Origin: CAILZL01 sp035548495
GTDB taxonomy: Bacteria; Pseudomonadota; Gammaproteobacteria; Steroidobacterales; Steroidobacteraceae
Direction of reading: 5' to 3'
Assembly (NCBI GenBank): GCA_035548495.1
Contig: DASZSV010000063.1
Coordinates: 45,362 to 109,361 of the forward strand
DNA length: 64,000 nt
Shown here piece after piece: positions 44,231 to 53,916 of this stretch; position 1 is the stretch's first letter; every line of letters begins with the position of its first letter. The position numbers and the translations under genes are program-made. The notes under the pieces are model-generated. The model saw only the letters and a list, made by a program, of their open reading frames with translations, was not told the DNA's origin and searched no databases.

Positions 44231-45235
44231 ATGACCACTGAATGGAAACAACCCGAACGCGGCGCGTCCTTCATGCTGAAGCTGCTGTTGTGGCTGGCGT
44301 TCAGGCTGGGACGCCGCGGAGTGCGCTGGATACTGTATCCCACTGTTGCATATTTTCTGCTGACCAGTCCGCGTGCAGTAACAGTTTCGAAGCAGGCGTT
44401 GAGCCGCTTCCTGCATCGTCAGGCGACTTGGCGTGACGTGGCAAGGAACTTCTTCAATTTTTCAGTGTGTGCACTGGACCGCATTTATCTGTTGAGCAAC
44501 CAGATCGCGCAATTTTCGGTGGATACGGTGTGGTCGGACGGCATTCAGGACATCGTTGGCAACAAGACCGGCGCGATGTTGATTGTTGCGCACTTTGGCA
44601 GCACTGAAGCATTGCGCCTGACACCATTACGCACCAGCAGGCGCATGATTGCACGCACCGGCACCGACGACAAGCCGGCATCGCGTGGCGTTGAATCATT
44701 GCAGGTATCGGTGCTGATCGACAAGAAAACCAGTCCGCAGATGACGGCATTGCTGGAGCGGCTCAATCCGGCATTGGCGGCCAACGTGATTGATGCATCG
44801 GAACGCGGTCCGGCACTGGTGTTGAAACTGAAAGAAGCGTTGCAGGCCGGCCGTCTGGTGGGCATCGCTGCTGATCGTGCCGGTCCCGATGAACGCGCCG
44901 TGAATGTGCAATTCATGGGTGGCACCGTGCGTTTGCCGGAAGGACCATGGATACTTGCAGGCGCATTGCATGTGCCGGTCATTCTCGGCTTTGGCATTTA
45001 TCGCGGCGGCGCACATTACGAAACACATTTTGAGTTGTTCAGCGAACGTGTTGTACTGTCGCGTGCGACGCGCAGCGACGATCTGCGCGAGATCATTCAA
45101 CGCTACGCGCAACGTCTGGAATACTATGCGCAACTGGCGCCCTACAACTGGTTCAATTTCTATGAATACTGGCTTGATGACATCCATACAACGCAATCCA
45201 CGGAACCACCGGTAGCACGATCAACAGAACCATGA
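44231..45235 (+). CDS. LpxL-like lipid acyltransferase (acyltransferase part of ApeJ)
   Basis: 334 residues. N-terminal hydrophobic segment (LKLLLWLAFRLG and VAYFLLTSPRAV), then the LPLAT core with HFGSTEALRL (His-x4-Glu form of the acyltransferase motif) and GIAADRAGPDERAV; the closing YNWFNFYEYW is typical of the LpxL/ApeJ-C group. It is a lone gene in this cluster, whereas it is fused to the glycosyltransferase in some APE clusters. It probably moves the polyene to a lipid core. Confidence 0.85.
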   Translation: MTTEWKQPERGASFMLKLLLWLAFRLGRRGVRWILYPTVAYFLLTSPRAVTVSKQALSRFLHRQATWRDVARNFFNFSVCALDRIYLLSNQIAQFSVDTVWSDGIQDIVGNKTGAMLIVAHFGSTEALRLTPLRTSRRMIARTGTDDKPASRGVESLQVSVLIDKKTSPQMTALLERLNPALAANVIDASERGPALVLKLKEALQAGRLVGIAADRAGPDERAVNVQFMGGTVRLPEGPWILAGALHVPVILGFGIYRGGAHYETHFELFSERVVLSRATRSDDLREIIQRYAQRLEYYAQLAPYNWFNFYEYWLDDIHTTQSTEPPVARSTEP

Positions 45236-46449
45236 GTCTGCTTCGCATCACCAGTTATACACTGACATCCGCGCTCGGCCACGGCCGCGATGCACATCGT
45301 GATGCATTGGTGAATGCCGCCACAGGATTGCGCAGGCATGCCTTTGATGATTGCGCCATTGATTGCTGGATGGGCGAAGTTGCCGGACTCGATGCCACGC
45401 TTCCATCATCATTAAAACAATTTGAATGCCGCAATCACCGGCTTGCCTGGCTGGGTTTGCAACAGGATGATTTCATGCATTGCGTTGCGCGCCTGCGCGA
45501 GAAATACCATGCAGCACGCATCGGTGTTTTCATGGGCACCAGCACTGCCGGCATTCATTCCGCAGAACTGGCGTATCGCCAGGCACGTGCGCAGAACAGC
45601 AGCAGCTTGCCGGACTGGTTCGATTACCGCCACACACAGAATTTGTATTCCGTCGCCGGCTTTGTGCGGCAGGCATTGCAAGTCAGCGGTCATTCGCTGG
45701 TGATCTCCACTGCGTGTTCATCCAGTGCCAAAGTATTTGCTGCCGCATATCGCAGCATGCAACTGGGATTATGCGATGCTGCGATTGTCGGTGGCGTGGA
45801 CAGTTTGTGTTTGACCACATTGCATGGCTTCAACTCGCTGCAACTGGTATCCAGCGACATATGCCGCCCGGCTGATGCCGATCGCCGCGGCATTTCCATT
45901 GGTGAAGCCGCCGGTTTCGCCATCGTTGAAAAGCCGGAGGCAAGTGCGGATGGATTGCCTTATGCATTGCTGGGCTATGGTGAAAGCGGCGACGCACATC
46001 ACATGTCATCACCCGATCCACAAGGCAGCGGCGCCGCACTGGCCATGCAACTGGCGTTGACGCGCGCGGCGCTAGAGCCTGATGCGATTGATTACATCAA
46101 CCTGCATGGCACTGGAACCCTCGCCAATGATGCTGCCGAAGACAAGGGCGTGATCACGGTGTTCGGCTCTCACACACCATGCAGCTCCACCAAGGGCTGG
46201 ACCGGCCACACACTGGGTGCAGCAGGCATTGTCGAAGCCGGCATCGCCATGCTGTGCATTGAACATGGCTTGTTGCCGCAGAGTCTGAACACATTGCAGA
46301 AGGATGCACAGTTGCAGGCCAATGTTTTGCTGCATCCACAACGCAAAACCGTGACCCGCGTGATGAGCAATTCATTCGGCTTTGGCGGCAGCAATTGTTC
46401 GTTGCTGTTTGGGCATGTCAATGCATCCATGACAAGGGCGACGTCATGA
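45232..46449 (+). CDS. apeO: Beta-ketoacyl-ACP synthase (ApeO-like)
   Basis: 405 residues. Cys in STACSSSAKV, His in NLHGTGTLANDAAED, His in GHTLGAAGI give a full triad. It is followed with an ATGA overlap by a cysteine-less KS-like protein that fits its chain-length factor (ApeO-ApeC heterodimer). It extends the polyene chain. Confidence 0.87.
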   Translation: MSLLRITSYTLTSALGHGRDAHRDALVNAATGLRRHAFDDCAIDCWMGEVAGLDATLPSSLKQFECRNHRLAWLGLQQDDFMHCVARLREKYHAARIGVFMGTSTAGIHSAELAYRQARAQNSSSLPDWFDYRHTQNLYSVAGFVRQALQVSGHSLVISTACSSSAKVFAAAYRSMQLGLCDAAIVGGVDSLCLTTLHGFNSLQLVSSDICRPADADRRGISIGEAAGFAIVEKPEASADGLPYALLGYGESGDAHHMSSPDPQGSGAALAMQLALTRAALEPDAIDYINLHGTGTLANDAAEDKGVITVFGSHTPCSSTKGWTGHTLGAAGIVEAGIAMLCIEHGLLPQSLNTLQKDAQLQANVLLHPQRKTVTRVMSNSFGFGGSNCSLLFGHVNASMTRATS

Positions 46450-47261
46450 TGCAGGCAACGAGCCATATTGAAGCCATCAGCTTTGTGGCGCCGGGCCTGC
46501 CTGACTGGAGTCATGCCAGCGCAGTGCTGCGTGGCGAACAACCCTGCGCGGCCAGCGAGCTTGCTGCTTATCAACCGAATCTGCTGCCGCCCAATGAACG
46601 GCGTCGCGCCAGTCCCACGGTACGCATGGCGTTTCGCATTGCAGAGGAACTGATCAATTCCAGCAGGCAGGATGCAGCGCAACTCGCCTGTGTGTTCAGC
46701 TCTTCCGATGGCGACCTTGCCATTGCACAACGCATTTGCAATGCATTGGCGGAGAGCACGCGCATGGTGTCACCCACGGACTTCCACAACTCGGTTCACA
46801 ACGCAGCGGCAGGTTACTGGAGCATTGCCGCCAACGCCAAAGGTCCCGCCACTGCAATCTCGGCGTTCGACGACAGTTTTGCCATCGGCTTGCTCGAAGC
46901 GCATGCGATGGTACAGGTTGAAAAGCAATCCACGCTGCTGGTGGTCTACGATGTGCCCGCGCCCATGCCCTTGCATGCCAGTCGTCCGCTTGGTATTGCT
47001 GCGGGCGTCGGTTTGCTGGTTACACCGCATCGCACGGCGGCATCGATTGCCGCATTCCAGTGTGATGCCGGTGATGGAAACGGTACACGCTGCGATGATG
47101 CCGCCATCGAATCATTGCGCATCAGCAACCCGGCAGCACGATCATTGCCATTGCTGCAGGCCATCGCCCGGCAACAATCAACCGCTGTTGACATCGCGAT
47201 GAGCGGCCAGCGCACGCTGCGAATCACATTGCAGATTGGCGCTGCGGAAGTGCACGCATGA
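46446..47261 (+). CDS. apeC: KS-like chain length factor (ApeC)
   Basis: 271 residues from ATG 46446 in overlap with apeO. Only the N-terminal half of a KS is recognisable; the active-site region reads FHNSVHNAAAGYWSIA, where the nucleophile Cys is Ala. Such inactive partners set chain length and dimerise with ApeO. The following ABC transporter gene starts by a four-base overlap. Confidence 0.88.
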   Translation: MMQATSHIEAISFVAPGLPDWSHASAVLRGEQPCAASELAAYQPNLLPPNERRRASPTVRMAFRIAEELINSSRQDAAQLACVFSSSDGDLAIAQRICNALAESTRMVSPTDFHNSVHNAAAGYWSIAANAKGPATAISAFDDSFAIGLLEAHAMVQVEKQSTLLVVYDVPAPMPLHASRPLGIAAGVGLLVTPHRTAASIAAFQCDAGDGNGTRCDDAAIESLRISNPAARSLPLLQAIARQQSTAVDIAMSGQRTLRITLQIGAAEVHA

Positions 47262-48214
47262 GCGATGCTGCATTCATTCAGGTGCGTGGCGTTACACATC
47301 ATTATCCGCGCATGCATGAACCTGCACTCGACAATGTTGACCTGCAGATTCCACAGGGATGCAGTTTCGGCCTGCTCGGTCCGAATGGCGCAGGCAAAAC
47401 CACATTGCTGTCGCTGCTCACCGGATTACTGTCACCGCAAGCGGGTGAAATAACCATCGCAGGTTACTCGCTCAGCGATGATCCGCCGGCGATCAAATCG
47501 TTGAGTGCGCTGGTGCCGCAGGATTTTGCCTTCTACTTGAAGCTGACCGGTCATGAGAATCTCAAATTCTTTGCCGGTATCTATGATATCGATGATTCAC
47601 AATGGAATGAACGACTGGAGTATTGCACGCAGGTGTGCCAGCTGGAGGGCATGCTCGGCCGCCGTGTTGCGGAATACTCCGGCGGGATGAAGCGGCGTCT
47701 GAATCTGGCCATTGGCCTGTTGAACCAGCCGAAAATCCTTTATCTCGATGAACCCACCGTGGGCATCGACGCACTATCCAGACAGGTGATTGTCGCGGCG
47801 ATCCAGAAGCTGCGCACGCAGGGCATCACGGTTGTTTACACCTCGCACTATATGGAAGAGATTGAAGCCATCTGCGATGAACTGGCCATCATCAATCATG
47901 GCCGCGTGGTTGCGCGCGGCCGGACCGCCGACCTGCGGAGCCAAGGCAGTGGCAGATCGCTGTCATTGACCTTTGCAGCAATACCCAGTGATGAATTGAT
48001 GCAGGCATTGGCCGCATGGCAGGTGCAATGCGTTCACCAACGCAAGGTTGATCTCACCTTGCAGAATGTCGATGACATGACCGCGGTGCTCGATACCTGC
48101 AAACAACACCGCATGACCATCGAACAATTGCAGTTCGGCATCAGCCGTCTGGAACAAACCTATCTGTCGCTGCTGAAAGAAAATGAAGCTGCGACCGGCG
48201 AGTCGGCAACATGA
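47258..48214 (+). CDS. ABC transporter ATP-binding protein
   Basis: 318 residues. Walker A GPNGAGKTT (about 45-53), signature YSGGMKRRLNLAIG, Walker B ILYLDEPTVGID, and His in TSHYMEE. The C-terminal 90 residues are typical of drug/lipid exporters of the NatA/CcmA group. Encoded inside the APE operon and paired with the next gene. In most APE clusters export is by an MMPL protein; none is seen here, so this pair is the best exporter candidate. Confidence 0.93.
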   Translation: MSDAAFIQVRGVTHHYPRMHEPALDNVDLQIPQGCSFGLLGPNGAGKTTLLSLLTGLLSPQAGEITIAGYSLSDDPPAIKSLSALVPQDFAFYLKLTGHENLKFFAGIYDIDDSQWNERLEYCTQVCQLEGMLGRRVAEYSGGMKRRLNLAIGLLNQPKILYLDEPTVGIDALSRQVIVAAIQKLRTQGITVVYTSHYMEEIEAICDELAIINHGRVVARGRTADLRSQGSGRSLSLTFAAIPSDELMQALAAWQVQCVHQRKVDLTLQNVDDMTAVLDTCKQHRMTIEQLQFGISRLEQTYLSLLKENEAATGESAT

Positions 48215-49392
48215 ATGCATTGCTGGCCTGCATTCGCAAGGAATTGCTGCTGCTCAGCCGTGACCTGCATGGTCTGGCATTGTTGTTCATCATGCCATTG
48301 ACCTTCATATTGATCATGTCGCTGGCATTGCAGAATCAGATGGCGGAACACAGCGGCAGCAGGTTGAATGTGTTGTGGCTGGATGCCGACCACAGTGATG
48401 CTTCGCAAAACCTGTTGCAGACCCTGAACTCCGGTCACGCATTCAACTTTGCCATCAATGCCAGCGAGATGAATGCCAACGATGTTGACCGGCAATTGCG
48501 TCACGGGGATTACGCCTTTGCCATCCGCATTGACACGGGATTCAGCAACAACCTGCTCAATGCGCCGGATGACGGCACGCACAACGACATCACGCTGAGT
48601 ATCGCACCGGATACCAGCAAGCAGATTGAAGCCATCATGGTCAGTTCACTGCATGCAGCACTGGGCCAGGAACGATTGCGCGCGATGCTGAATACTTTTG
48701 GCGCCGGCCTCGACAACAAGGCGCACAAGGAGTTCGATGTTCACTATGCCTACATCAGCAAGGATCAGAACATTCCCAGCGCCGTGCAACAGAGCGTACC
48801 GGCATGGCTGGTATTCGCTACCTTCTTTGTGGTGGTGCCGCTGTCGAATACGCTGATTCATGAGCGTCAGCAAGGTACGCTGCGCCGTTTGCGCAGCACC
48901 AACCTCGGTACCTTGCGTCTGCTGCTTGGCAAACTTGTGCCCTACTTTGTCATCAATCAACTGCAAGTGATATTGATGCTGCTTGCCGGACGTTATCTCG
49001 TACCCATACTGGGCGGCCAGGCTTTACAATTGAATGGATCATGGTGGTTGCTGGCCACGATGGCTGCGGCGTTGAGCATTGCGGCACTAGGCATTGCCCT
49101 GCTGATCGCCGTCAGTTCCGCCACCACTGAACAAGCCACGCTGCTCGGCGGTACCGGCAATATTGTGCTCGCTGCCATCGGCGGCATCATGATTCCAAAG
49201 TTTGTCATGCCCGTCGCCATGCAAACTGTCGCCAGCTGGTCGCCCATGTCATGGGGACTGGAAGGATTTCTGGATATTCTGTTGCGTAACGGTACACTAC
49301 GCGACATTGCGCCTGAAGCGACAGGACTGTTCGTGCTGGGATTAACAACATTGTTGCTGGCCTGGCTGATTCAGTCGCGACGCAGTGAATAG
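48211..49392 (+). CDS. ABC-2 type transporter permease
   Basis: 393 residues. One N-terminal transmembrane helix (about 20-40), a large periplasmic loop (to about 190), then five more helices (about 200-390) with the ABC-2 motif SNTLIHERQQGTLRRLRSTN. Stop is followed by a stem-loop element. It pairs with the ATPase overlapping by four bases. Likely exports the pigment or its lipid precursor; substrate is inferred from context. Confidence 0.92.
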   Translation: MNALLACIRKELLLLSRDLHGLALLFIMPLTFILIMSLALQNQMAEHSGSRLNVLWLDADHSDASQNLLQTLNSGHAFNFAINASEMNANDVDRQLRHGDYAFAIRIDTGFSNNLLNAPDDGTHNDITLSIAPDTSKQIEAIMVSSLHAALGQERLRAMLNTFGAGLDNKAHKEFDVHYAYISKDQNIPSAVQQSVPAWLVFATFFVVVPLSNTLIHERQQGTLRRLRSTNLGTLRLLLGKLVPYFVINQLQVILMLLAGRYLVPILGGQALQLNGSWWLLATMAAALSIAALGIALLIAVSSATTEQATLLGGTGNIVLAAIGGIMIPKFVMPVAMQTVASWSPMSWGLEGFLDILLRNGTLRDIAPEATGLFVLGLTTLLLAWLIQSRRSE

Positions 49393-49416
49393 TCATTTAT
49401 TGTCGTTACGCCATAC

Positions 49417-49517
49417 TGATGTGATCAGGTGAATGCAAAAACGCCGTAAATACTTCCATGTAGGCTCCGGCAAAAACATCCCTGTTTTTGCGGTTTTGCA
49501 TTCACCTGATCACATCA
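49417..49517. repeat. Imperfect 28-bp inverted repeat with nested hairpin
   Basis: The left arm 49417-49444 and right arm 49490-49517 are complementary at 27 of 28 positions (mismatch near the inner end). The 45-base loop carries a second perfect stem-loop: GCAAAAACA (49470-49478) and TGTTTTTGC (49483-49491), loop TCCC, which shares two bases with the right arm. It lies between the ABC permease and the third ACP. It may be a MITE-like mobile palindrome or a transcript-processing or attenuation site. Confidence 0.75.
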
Positions 49518-49559
49518 ATAACGGCTTGTAACGAAGAACAACCCGACACTATTTCAACC

Positions 49560-49841
49560 ATGTCACAGTTCAACATCGAAACTCTGAAACCTGCTTTGAA
49601 GGAACTGATCGTCAAGGAATGCGACAAGGATATTGATCCTGCTTCCATTGCCGACGATGCACAACTGATCGGTGGCGCGCTGGAACTGGATTCGCTGGAT
49701 GCATTGCAGATCTCGCTGGCGGTGAAAGATCGTTACGATGTGCGCATTGAAGGCGGCAACGAGGGACGGCAGGCACTGGCCACCGTAACGTCGCTGGCGC
49801 AATTCATCATTGATGCCCGTGCCAGTCAAGTGACCAACTGA
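49560..49841 (+). CDS. Acyl carrier protein 3
   Basis: 93 residues from ATG 49560 (MSQFNIETLKPALKEL). Phosphopantetheine Ser in LELDSLDALQISL. It starts a second set of carrier plus KS genes after the inverted repeat. Its stop overlaps the next KS start by one base. May serve the dialkylresorcinol side, but this is inference. Confidence 0.9.
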   Translation: MSQFNIETLKPALKELIVKECDKDIDPASIADDAQLIGGALELDSLDALQISLAVKDRYDVRIEGGNEGRQALATVTSLAQFIIDARASQVTN

Positions 49842-51010
49842 TGCACGCCTGCTATTTTCTGGGCAGCGGCCTGCATACTTCGCTGGGCGCTGATGTGTCC
49901 TCGCAACTCGCAGCGCTGCAACTACCGCCATCCGCGCCGCAGACAATCACCGTCGATTACGCCGGCAAGCAACAGACACTGCCGTACAAGATGCTGGTGA
50001 ACAACTCCAGCGCAGATGCAGGCCAGCGCCTGAATTCGGTGATTGATACAGTGATCAACACTGCGATGGCATCCGCGCGATTGCATGCGCAGGAACGTCA
50101 GGCAATGGGTCTGTTCCTTGGTACGTCATCATTCGACATCAGCATCTCCGAACAGGAATACCGCCAGGATCTGATGCACGATACTCAAGCCATTGCCATG
50201 AAGACATTCAGCAGTCAGGGAATACTCGGCGATCACATCCGCCATCGTCATGGATTGCGCGGCCCGTTGTTCAGTTTCAACACCGCATGCACGGCAAGCG
50301 CCAATGCATTGATGTACGCCGACGCCATGATCCGTTCGGGACGATTGCAACATGCGCTGGTGCTGGGTATTGAACTGTGCAACTCCATCACCGCGCTGGG
50401 ATTTCATGGCCTGCAATTGCTGACCAGCAATACCATGAAGCCCTTCGACAAGGCGCGCAATGGGCTGGTGCTGGGTGAAGGTTGCTCTGCGTTGGTATTG
50501 GGCAACAGGAAATCATCGCAATACACATGGCAATTGAGAGGCAGCGCCAACATCTGTGACACACACAGTGTATCGGCCACCAATCCCGATGGTTCTGTCG
50601 TCAGGCAGGTCATTCACGATGCGCTGCAATCAGCCCGGTTGACTGCCGATGACATCGGCGCGATCAAAGTGCATGGCACTGCAAGTCTGCTGAACGATGA
50701 AGCCGAAGCCGCAGGCATGAAGCGAGTTTTCGCAACCATGCCGCCGTTGACGGCCATCAAGCCTTTCATCGGTCATACACTGGGCGCATGCGGTTTGAAT
50801 GAGTTGCTGTTGTTCTGCGCGGCAGCGGATCAGGGCTTCCTGATTGCCACGCCGGGCATTGGCAACAATCATGATACGAACGGTGACAGTGCGCTGGGCA
50901 TATCGCTGAACCAATGCATGTGCGAATTGCCGCCGGGCAATTTCCTGATGAATTATTTCGGCTTCGGCGGCAACAACACTGCGCTGATTGTTTCCAACCT
51001 CAGGGATTGA
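49841..51010 (+). CDS. Beta-ketoacyl synthase, active-type
   Basis: 389 residues. Cys in NTACTASANALMYADAM, His in KVHGTASLLNDEAEA, His in GHTLGACGLNE: full triad. It differs from both other KS proteins of the cluster (ApeR, ApeO) and comes with its own ACP and an apparently KS-like partner next to it. Likely makes a 3-keto fatty intermediate for the pigment. Confidence 0.88.
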   Translation: MHACYFLGSGLHTSLGADVSSQLAALQLPPSAPQTITVDYAGKQQTLPYKMLVNNSSADAGQRLNSVIDTVINTAMASARLHAQERQAMGLFLGTSSFDISISEQEYRQDLMHDTQAIAMKTFSSQGILGDHIRHRHGLRGPLFSFNTACTASANALMYADAMIRSGRLQHALVLGIELCNSITALGFHGLQLLTSNTMKPFDKARNGLVLGEGCSALVLGNRKSSQYTWQLRGSANICDTHSVSATNPDGSVVRQVIHDALQSARLTADDIGAIKVHGTASLLNDEAEAAGMKRVFATMPPLTAIKPFIGHTLGACGLNELLLFCAAADQGFLIATPGIGNNHDTNGDSALGISLNQCMCELPPGNFLMNYFGFGGNNTALIVSNLRD

Positions 51011-51014
51011 ACCG

Positions 51015-51896
51015 ATGAATACCGCATTGCAGATTTACTCAATGGGCGATCACTGTCATCAGCTGGATGATTCACTGCCCGACATCAAAGAACTGACGCA
51101 ACAGGTCACCGGAAAATCCTTTCGCCGCATCGGCCGTTTCATTCAACTGGCAATGATTGGCGCAACGCGCTGTACGAACCTGTCCGTACCTGCGGATACT
51201 GCCGTATATCTTGCATCAGGACGCGGTGATCTTGAAACCACACTGGACATCATGAAGGAACTGTTTGCACATGGCCAGACACCCAAACCGCTGGCCTTTG
51301 TCAACACCGTCAGCAACGCAGCCTGCTTTTATGTGGCGCAGTTGCTGAAACTTCAATCACGCAGCAACTATGTGTGCAACCGTTACTTTGCCTTTGAAAG
51401 CGCTTTGCAACTCGCTGCCACGGATCTGTTGATGAATACTGCTTCTTCCGCGCTGATCGGCAGCATTGATGTTGTCACTCATCCTCTTGACGAACACCGG
51501 CAGCGATTGCAACTGGCGAAAAATATTCATCTTGCCGAAGGCACGCACTGGCTCTGGATTGGCAAACCCGACGCAGCCCGGCCACGACTGGGTGAAGTCA
51601 TTGCAGTGGAACATTTTGCCGATCGCGATGCATTGTTCGCATGGAGCGACTTACATGCCGCCGCCAATACGGCAGTAAGCCGCGGACAGTTTGTCAACGA
51701 TGGCGAATGGAACGCATTGACATCGCGCATCGCACACAGCGCGATATTTGATTATCGTGCTGACCGCGGTTACTACGACAGTCAAAGCGGCGCAGCCATC
51801 GGCGAATTTCTGCGCAGTGACTGTAAGGCAGATGTGCTGCTGCACATCAACGCAGATGCGGATGGGCAATACAGTGCGATGCTCGTATCGCGCTAG
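51015..51896 (+). CDS. KS-like chain-length-factor type protein
   Basis: 293 residues from ATG 51015. N-terminal KS half: the active-site region reads VNTVSNAACFYVAQLL, with a Cys two residues past the expected position and no second histidine motif. It resembles the ApeC/CLF position: directly after a full KS. The stop codon overlaps (convergent) the stop of the DUF3857 gene on the other strand. Likely dimer partner of the KS at 49841. Confidence 0.75.
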   Translation: MNTALQIYSMGDHCHQLDDSLPDIKELTQQVTGKSFRRIGRFIQLAMIGATRCTNLSVPADTAVYLASGRGDLETTLDIMKELFAHGQTPKPLAFVNTVSNAACFYVAQLLKLQSRSNYVCNRYFAFESALQLAATDLLMNTASSALIGSIDVVTHPLDEHRQRLQLAKNIHLAEGTHWLWIGKPDAARPRLGEVIAVEHFADRDALFAWSDLHAAANTAVSRGQFVNDGEWNALTSRIAHSAIFDYRADRGYYDSQSGAAIGEFLRSDCKADVLLHINADADGQYSAMLVSR

Positions 51897-53881
51897 TGAT
51901 CTTTACGCACCAGCACCGCATTGGCGCGTTCGTCGTTGTAGATGGCCCGGTAGAATTTCTTGAGATCATCCAGTTTATCGGCGGGCACCATAAACTGCTT
52001 GATCTCAAAGGTGCGTGTGTAATGCAACGTATTGCCCTTCACCTCTGCTTTGCTGTGATAACTGGCAAACGGATAGTCGGCATCCACCGGCGCAGGCAAG
52101 TCATCAGCCACATATCCGGCAGGTAATGACACGGTAAAATCGTCCGTGTCCTTTTGCAGACTGACATACTCCACGGGATTCTCACGCTTGTCGGTGGTTT
52201 CAAGAATCGCACTGGCTTCACTGCCAAGAATGCGCGGGCGGACAATCAGCATGTCGCCTGCAGATTTGGCATATTTATCTGCTGCAAATGAATACTCGTA
52301 TTCCAGCGGTTGAGTAATATCCGCTTCGTTGTTGATCTTGAAGCCAGTGACGCTGAATGCTGAAAATGCGTCGGCGAGTTTTCTTTCAATGATTTTCTGG
52401 CGCTCTGTTGCCAAGGTAGTTTTCTGCAAAGTGGATCGCACCATGAACGATGTATAGCCCGTCAGGCGTTCCGTTACCTGCCCGGATAACTGCCCCCTGT
52501 CGTTCAGCACCAGCGTCGCAGAACGCGCCCTGCCACTGGTGGACGCGTTCTGCACAGGCAAGGTCACCAGTTCCGTTCCGTCGGCGCGCACCAGCATGGC
52601 ATGGTTACCCTGCAAATATCCGGGCAACTGACCGAATGGAATGAATTCATTGGTGGGATCGAAGTAAAGGATGTTGCCCAGCACCGGATGCTTGCTCAGC
52701 GCAGGAAAGGAAACATCTTTCATGCTTGCAGGCAGTTGAATGGCAAGAATCGCATGATTGAACCAGTTGGTTGACGGCAATGCGTCGGCCGGCACAACGT
52801 CATGCTCCGCGTTGATGATGACGTAGTATGAATCCACGCCAATTTGCTTGAGCATGGTGCTCAGCAATGTGGCCTTGTCCTTGCAGTCACCATAGCGATT
52901 GGCAAAGATGTCCGCTGCTGCATGGGGTTGCAATCCGCCAATGCCCAGTGAAATCGCCACATAACGGATATCGCCCTGGGCAAATCGCGCCAGCGCCTGC
53001 ATCTTGCCCAACAGTGTGGTTTGCGTTCCTGTGAGCCCGGTAACTTCCTGACTGATCCCTGGAGTCAAAACACGCCGGTCATTGGTCAGGCCAAGATACC
53101 AGTTACCAAGATCGCGCCAGCTGGCCAGCACCCTGCCCTCACCCTGCGCCGGAATCAATTGCAACTGCAACTGCTGTGCAAGTGCATTGAATGGCGGCAT
53201 GTCATCTTCATGCTTTACAGCCTTGATGTCACTCACGGACCATTGCCACTGATTGTCCGCGATCTTGACAGGATCCTGTGCAGCATGATTCCGCCAGAAT
53301 GCCTTGAAACTCCAGCCTGCCGGCAATTGCAGGGTGTAGGTGGCTTCGCGCACTGGCACGTCCTCGGAGAATGTCCACTCAGCTTCCTGAAAATACGGGC
53401 GCTCTTCCAGTTGCACTTCATAACCAACAATCGCACCGGGATCTGCCGCGGGGATTTGCAACCGCTTTGTTTTGTCATCGGCAACCAGCGCGAAATCAAC
53501 ACTGGAACCAATGGTCATTGCATCCTTTTCCTTCACCATGTAATCCTTGCCCTGCACGGGAATCGACCATGCACGCATGTCAACTATCTTCTGCCGGTCA
53601 TCAAATGGCACGCTGACGATGGCATGGGGTGAGTCCGGCCGGAGAATCTTGTAGGCAACACGTTCCTGACTGAGTACGGTTCCATCAGCCTTGAGTGTGA
53701 CATGCAAGTCGGAATACATGTTGACTGCATCGGCTTTTTCATCATGCGCAGGCACCGGCATTGCTTTCAGCGCCTGCATCCAGTCCGGAGCGTGATCTGC
53801 CGCATGCAGCGCAGGACTGGAAATCAAACTCGCCAACACCGCACAAACCGCAGCATATCCTGCATTTATCGTCACACGCAT
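51893..53881 (-). CDS. DUF3857/transglutaminase-like protein, active-site intact
   Basis: 662 residues, signal peptide (AVCAVLASLISSPALHAAD). N-terminal DUF3857 (about 50-230), transglutaminase-like core with Cys333 in NRYGDCKDKATLL and His in WFNHAILAI, then a C-terminal beta domain. Exported. Last gene in the DAR operon, 35 bases after the next DUF3857 gene. Role unknown; one possibility is acyl transfer to the pigment in the periplasm. Confidence 0.88.
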   Translation of the reverse strand: MRVTINAGYAAVCAVLASLISSPALHAADHAPDWMQALKAMPVPAHDEKADAVNMYSDLHVTLKADGTVLSQERVAYKILRPDSPHAIVSVPFDDRQKIVDMRAWSIPVQGKDYMVKEKDAMTIGSSVDFALVADDKTKRLQIPAADPGAIVGYEVQLEERPYFQEAEWTFSEDVPVREATYTLQLPAGWSFKAFWRNHAAQDPVKIADNQWQWSVSDIKAVKHEDDMPPFNALAQQLQLQLIPAQGEGRVLASWRDLGNWYLGLTNDRRVLTPGISQEVTGLTGTQTTLLGKMQALARFAQGDIRYVAISLGIGGLQPHAAADIFANRYGDCKDKATLLSTMLKQIGVDSYYVIINAEHDVVPADALPSTNWFNHAILAIQLPASMKDVSFPALSKHPVLGNILYFDPTNEFIPFGQLPGYLQGNHAMLVRADGTELVTLPVQNASTSGRARSATLVLNDRGQLSGQVTERLTGYTSFMVRSTLQKTTLATERQKIIERKLADAFSAFSVTGFKINNEADITQPLEYEYSFAADKYAKSAGDMLIVRPRILGSEASAILETTDKRENPVEYVSLQKDTDDFTVSLPAGYVADDLPAPVDADYPFASYHSKAEVKGNTLHYTRTFEIKQFMVPADKLDDLKKFYRAIYNDERANAVLVRKDH

Positions 53882-53916
53882 GCCAATGCTCCTGATACTT
53901 TTGATACTTTTGTACT

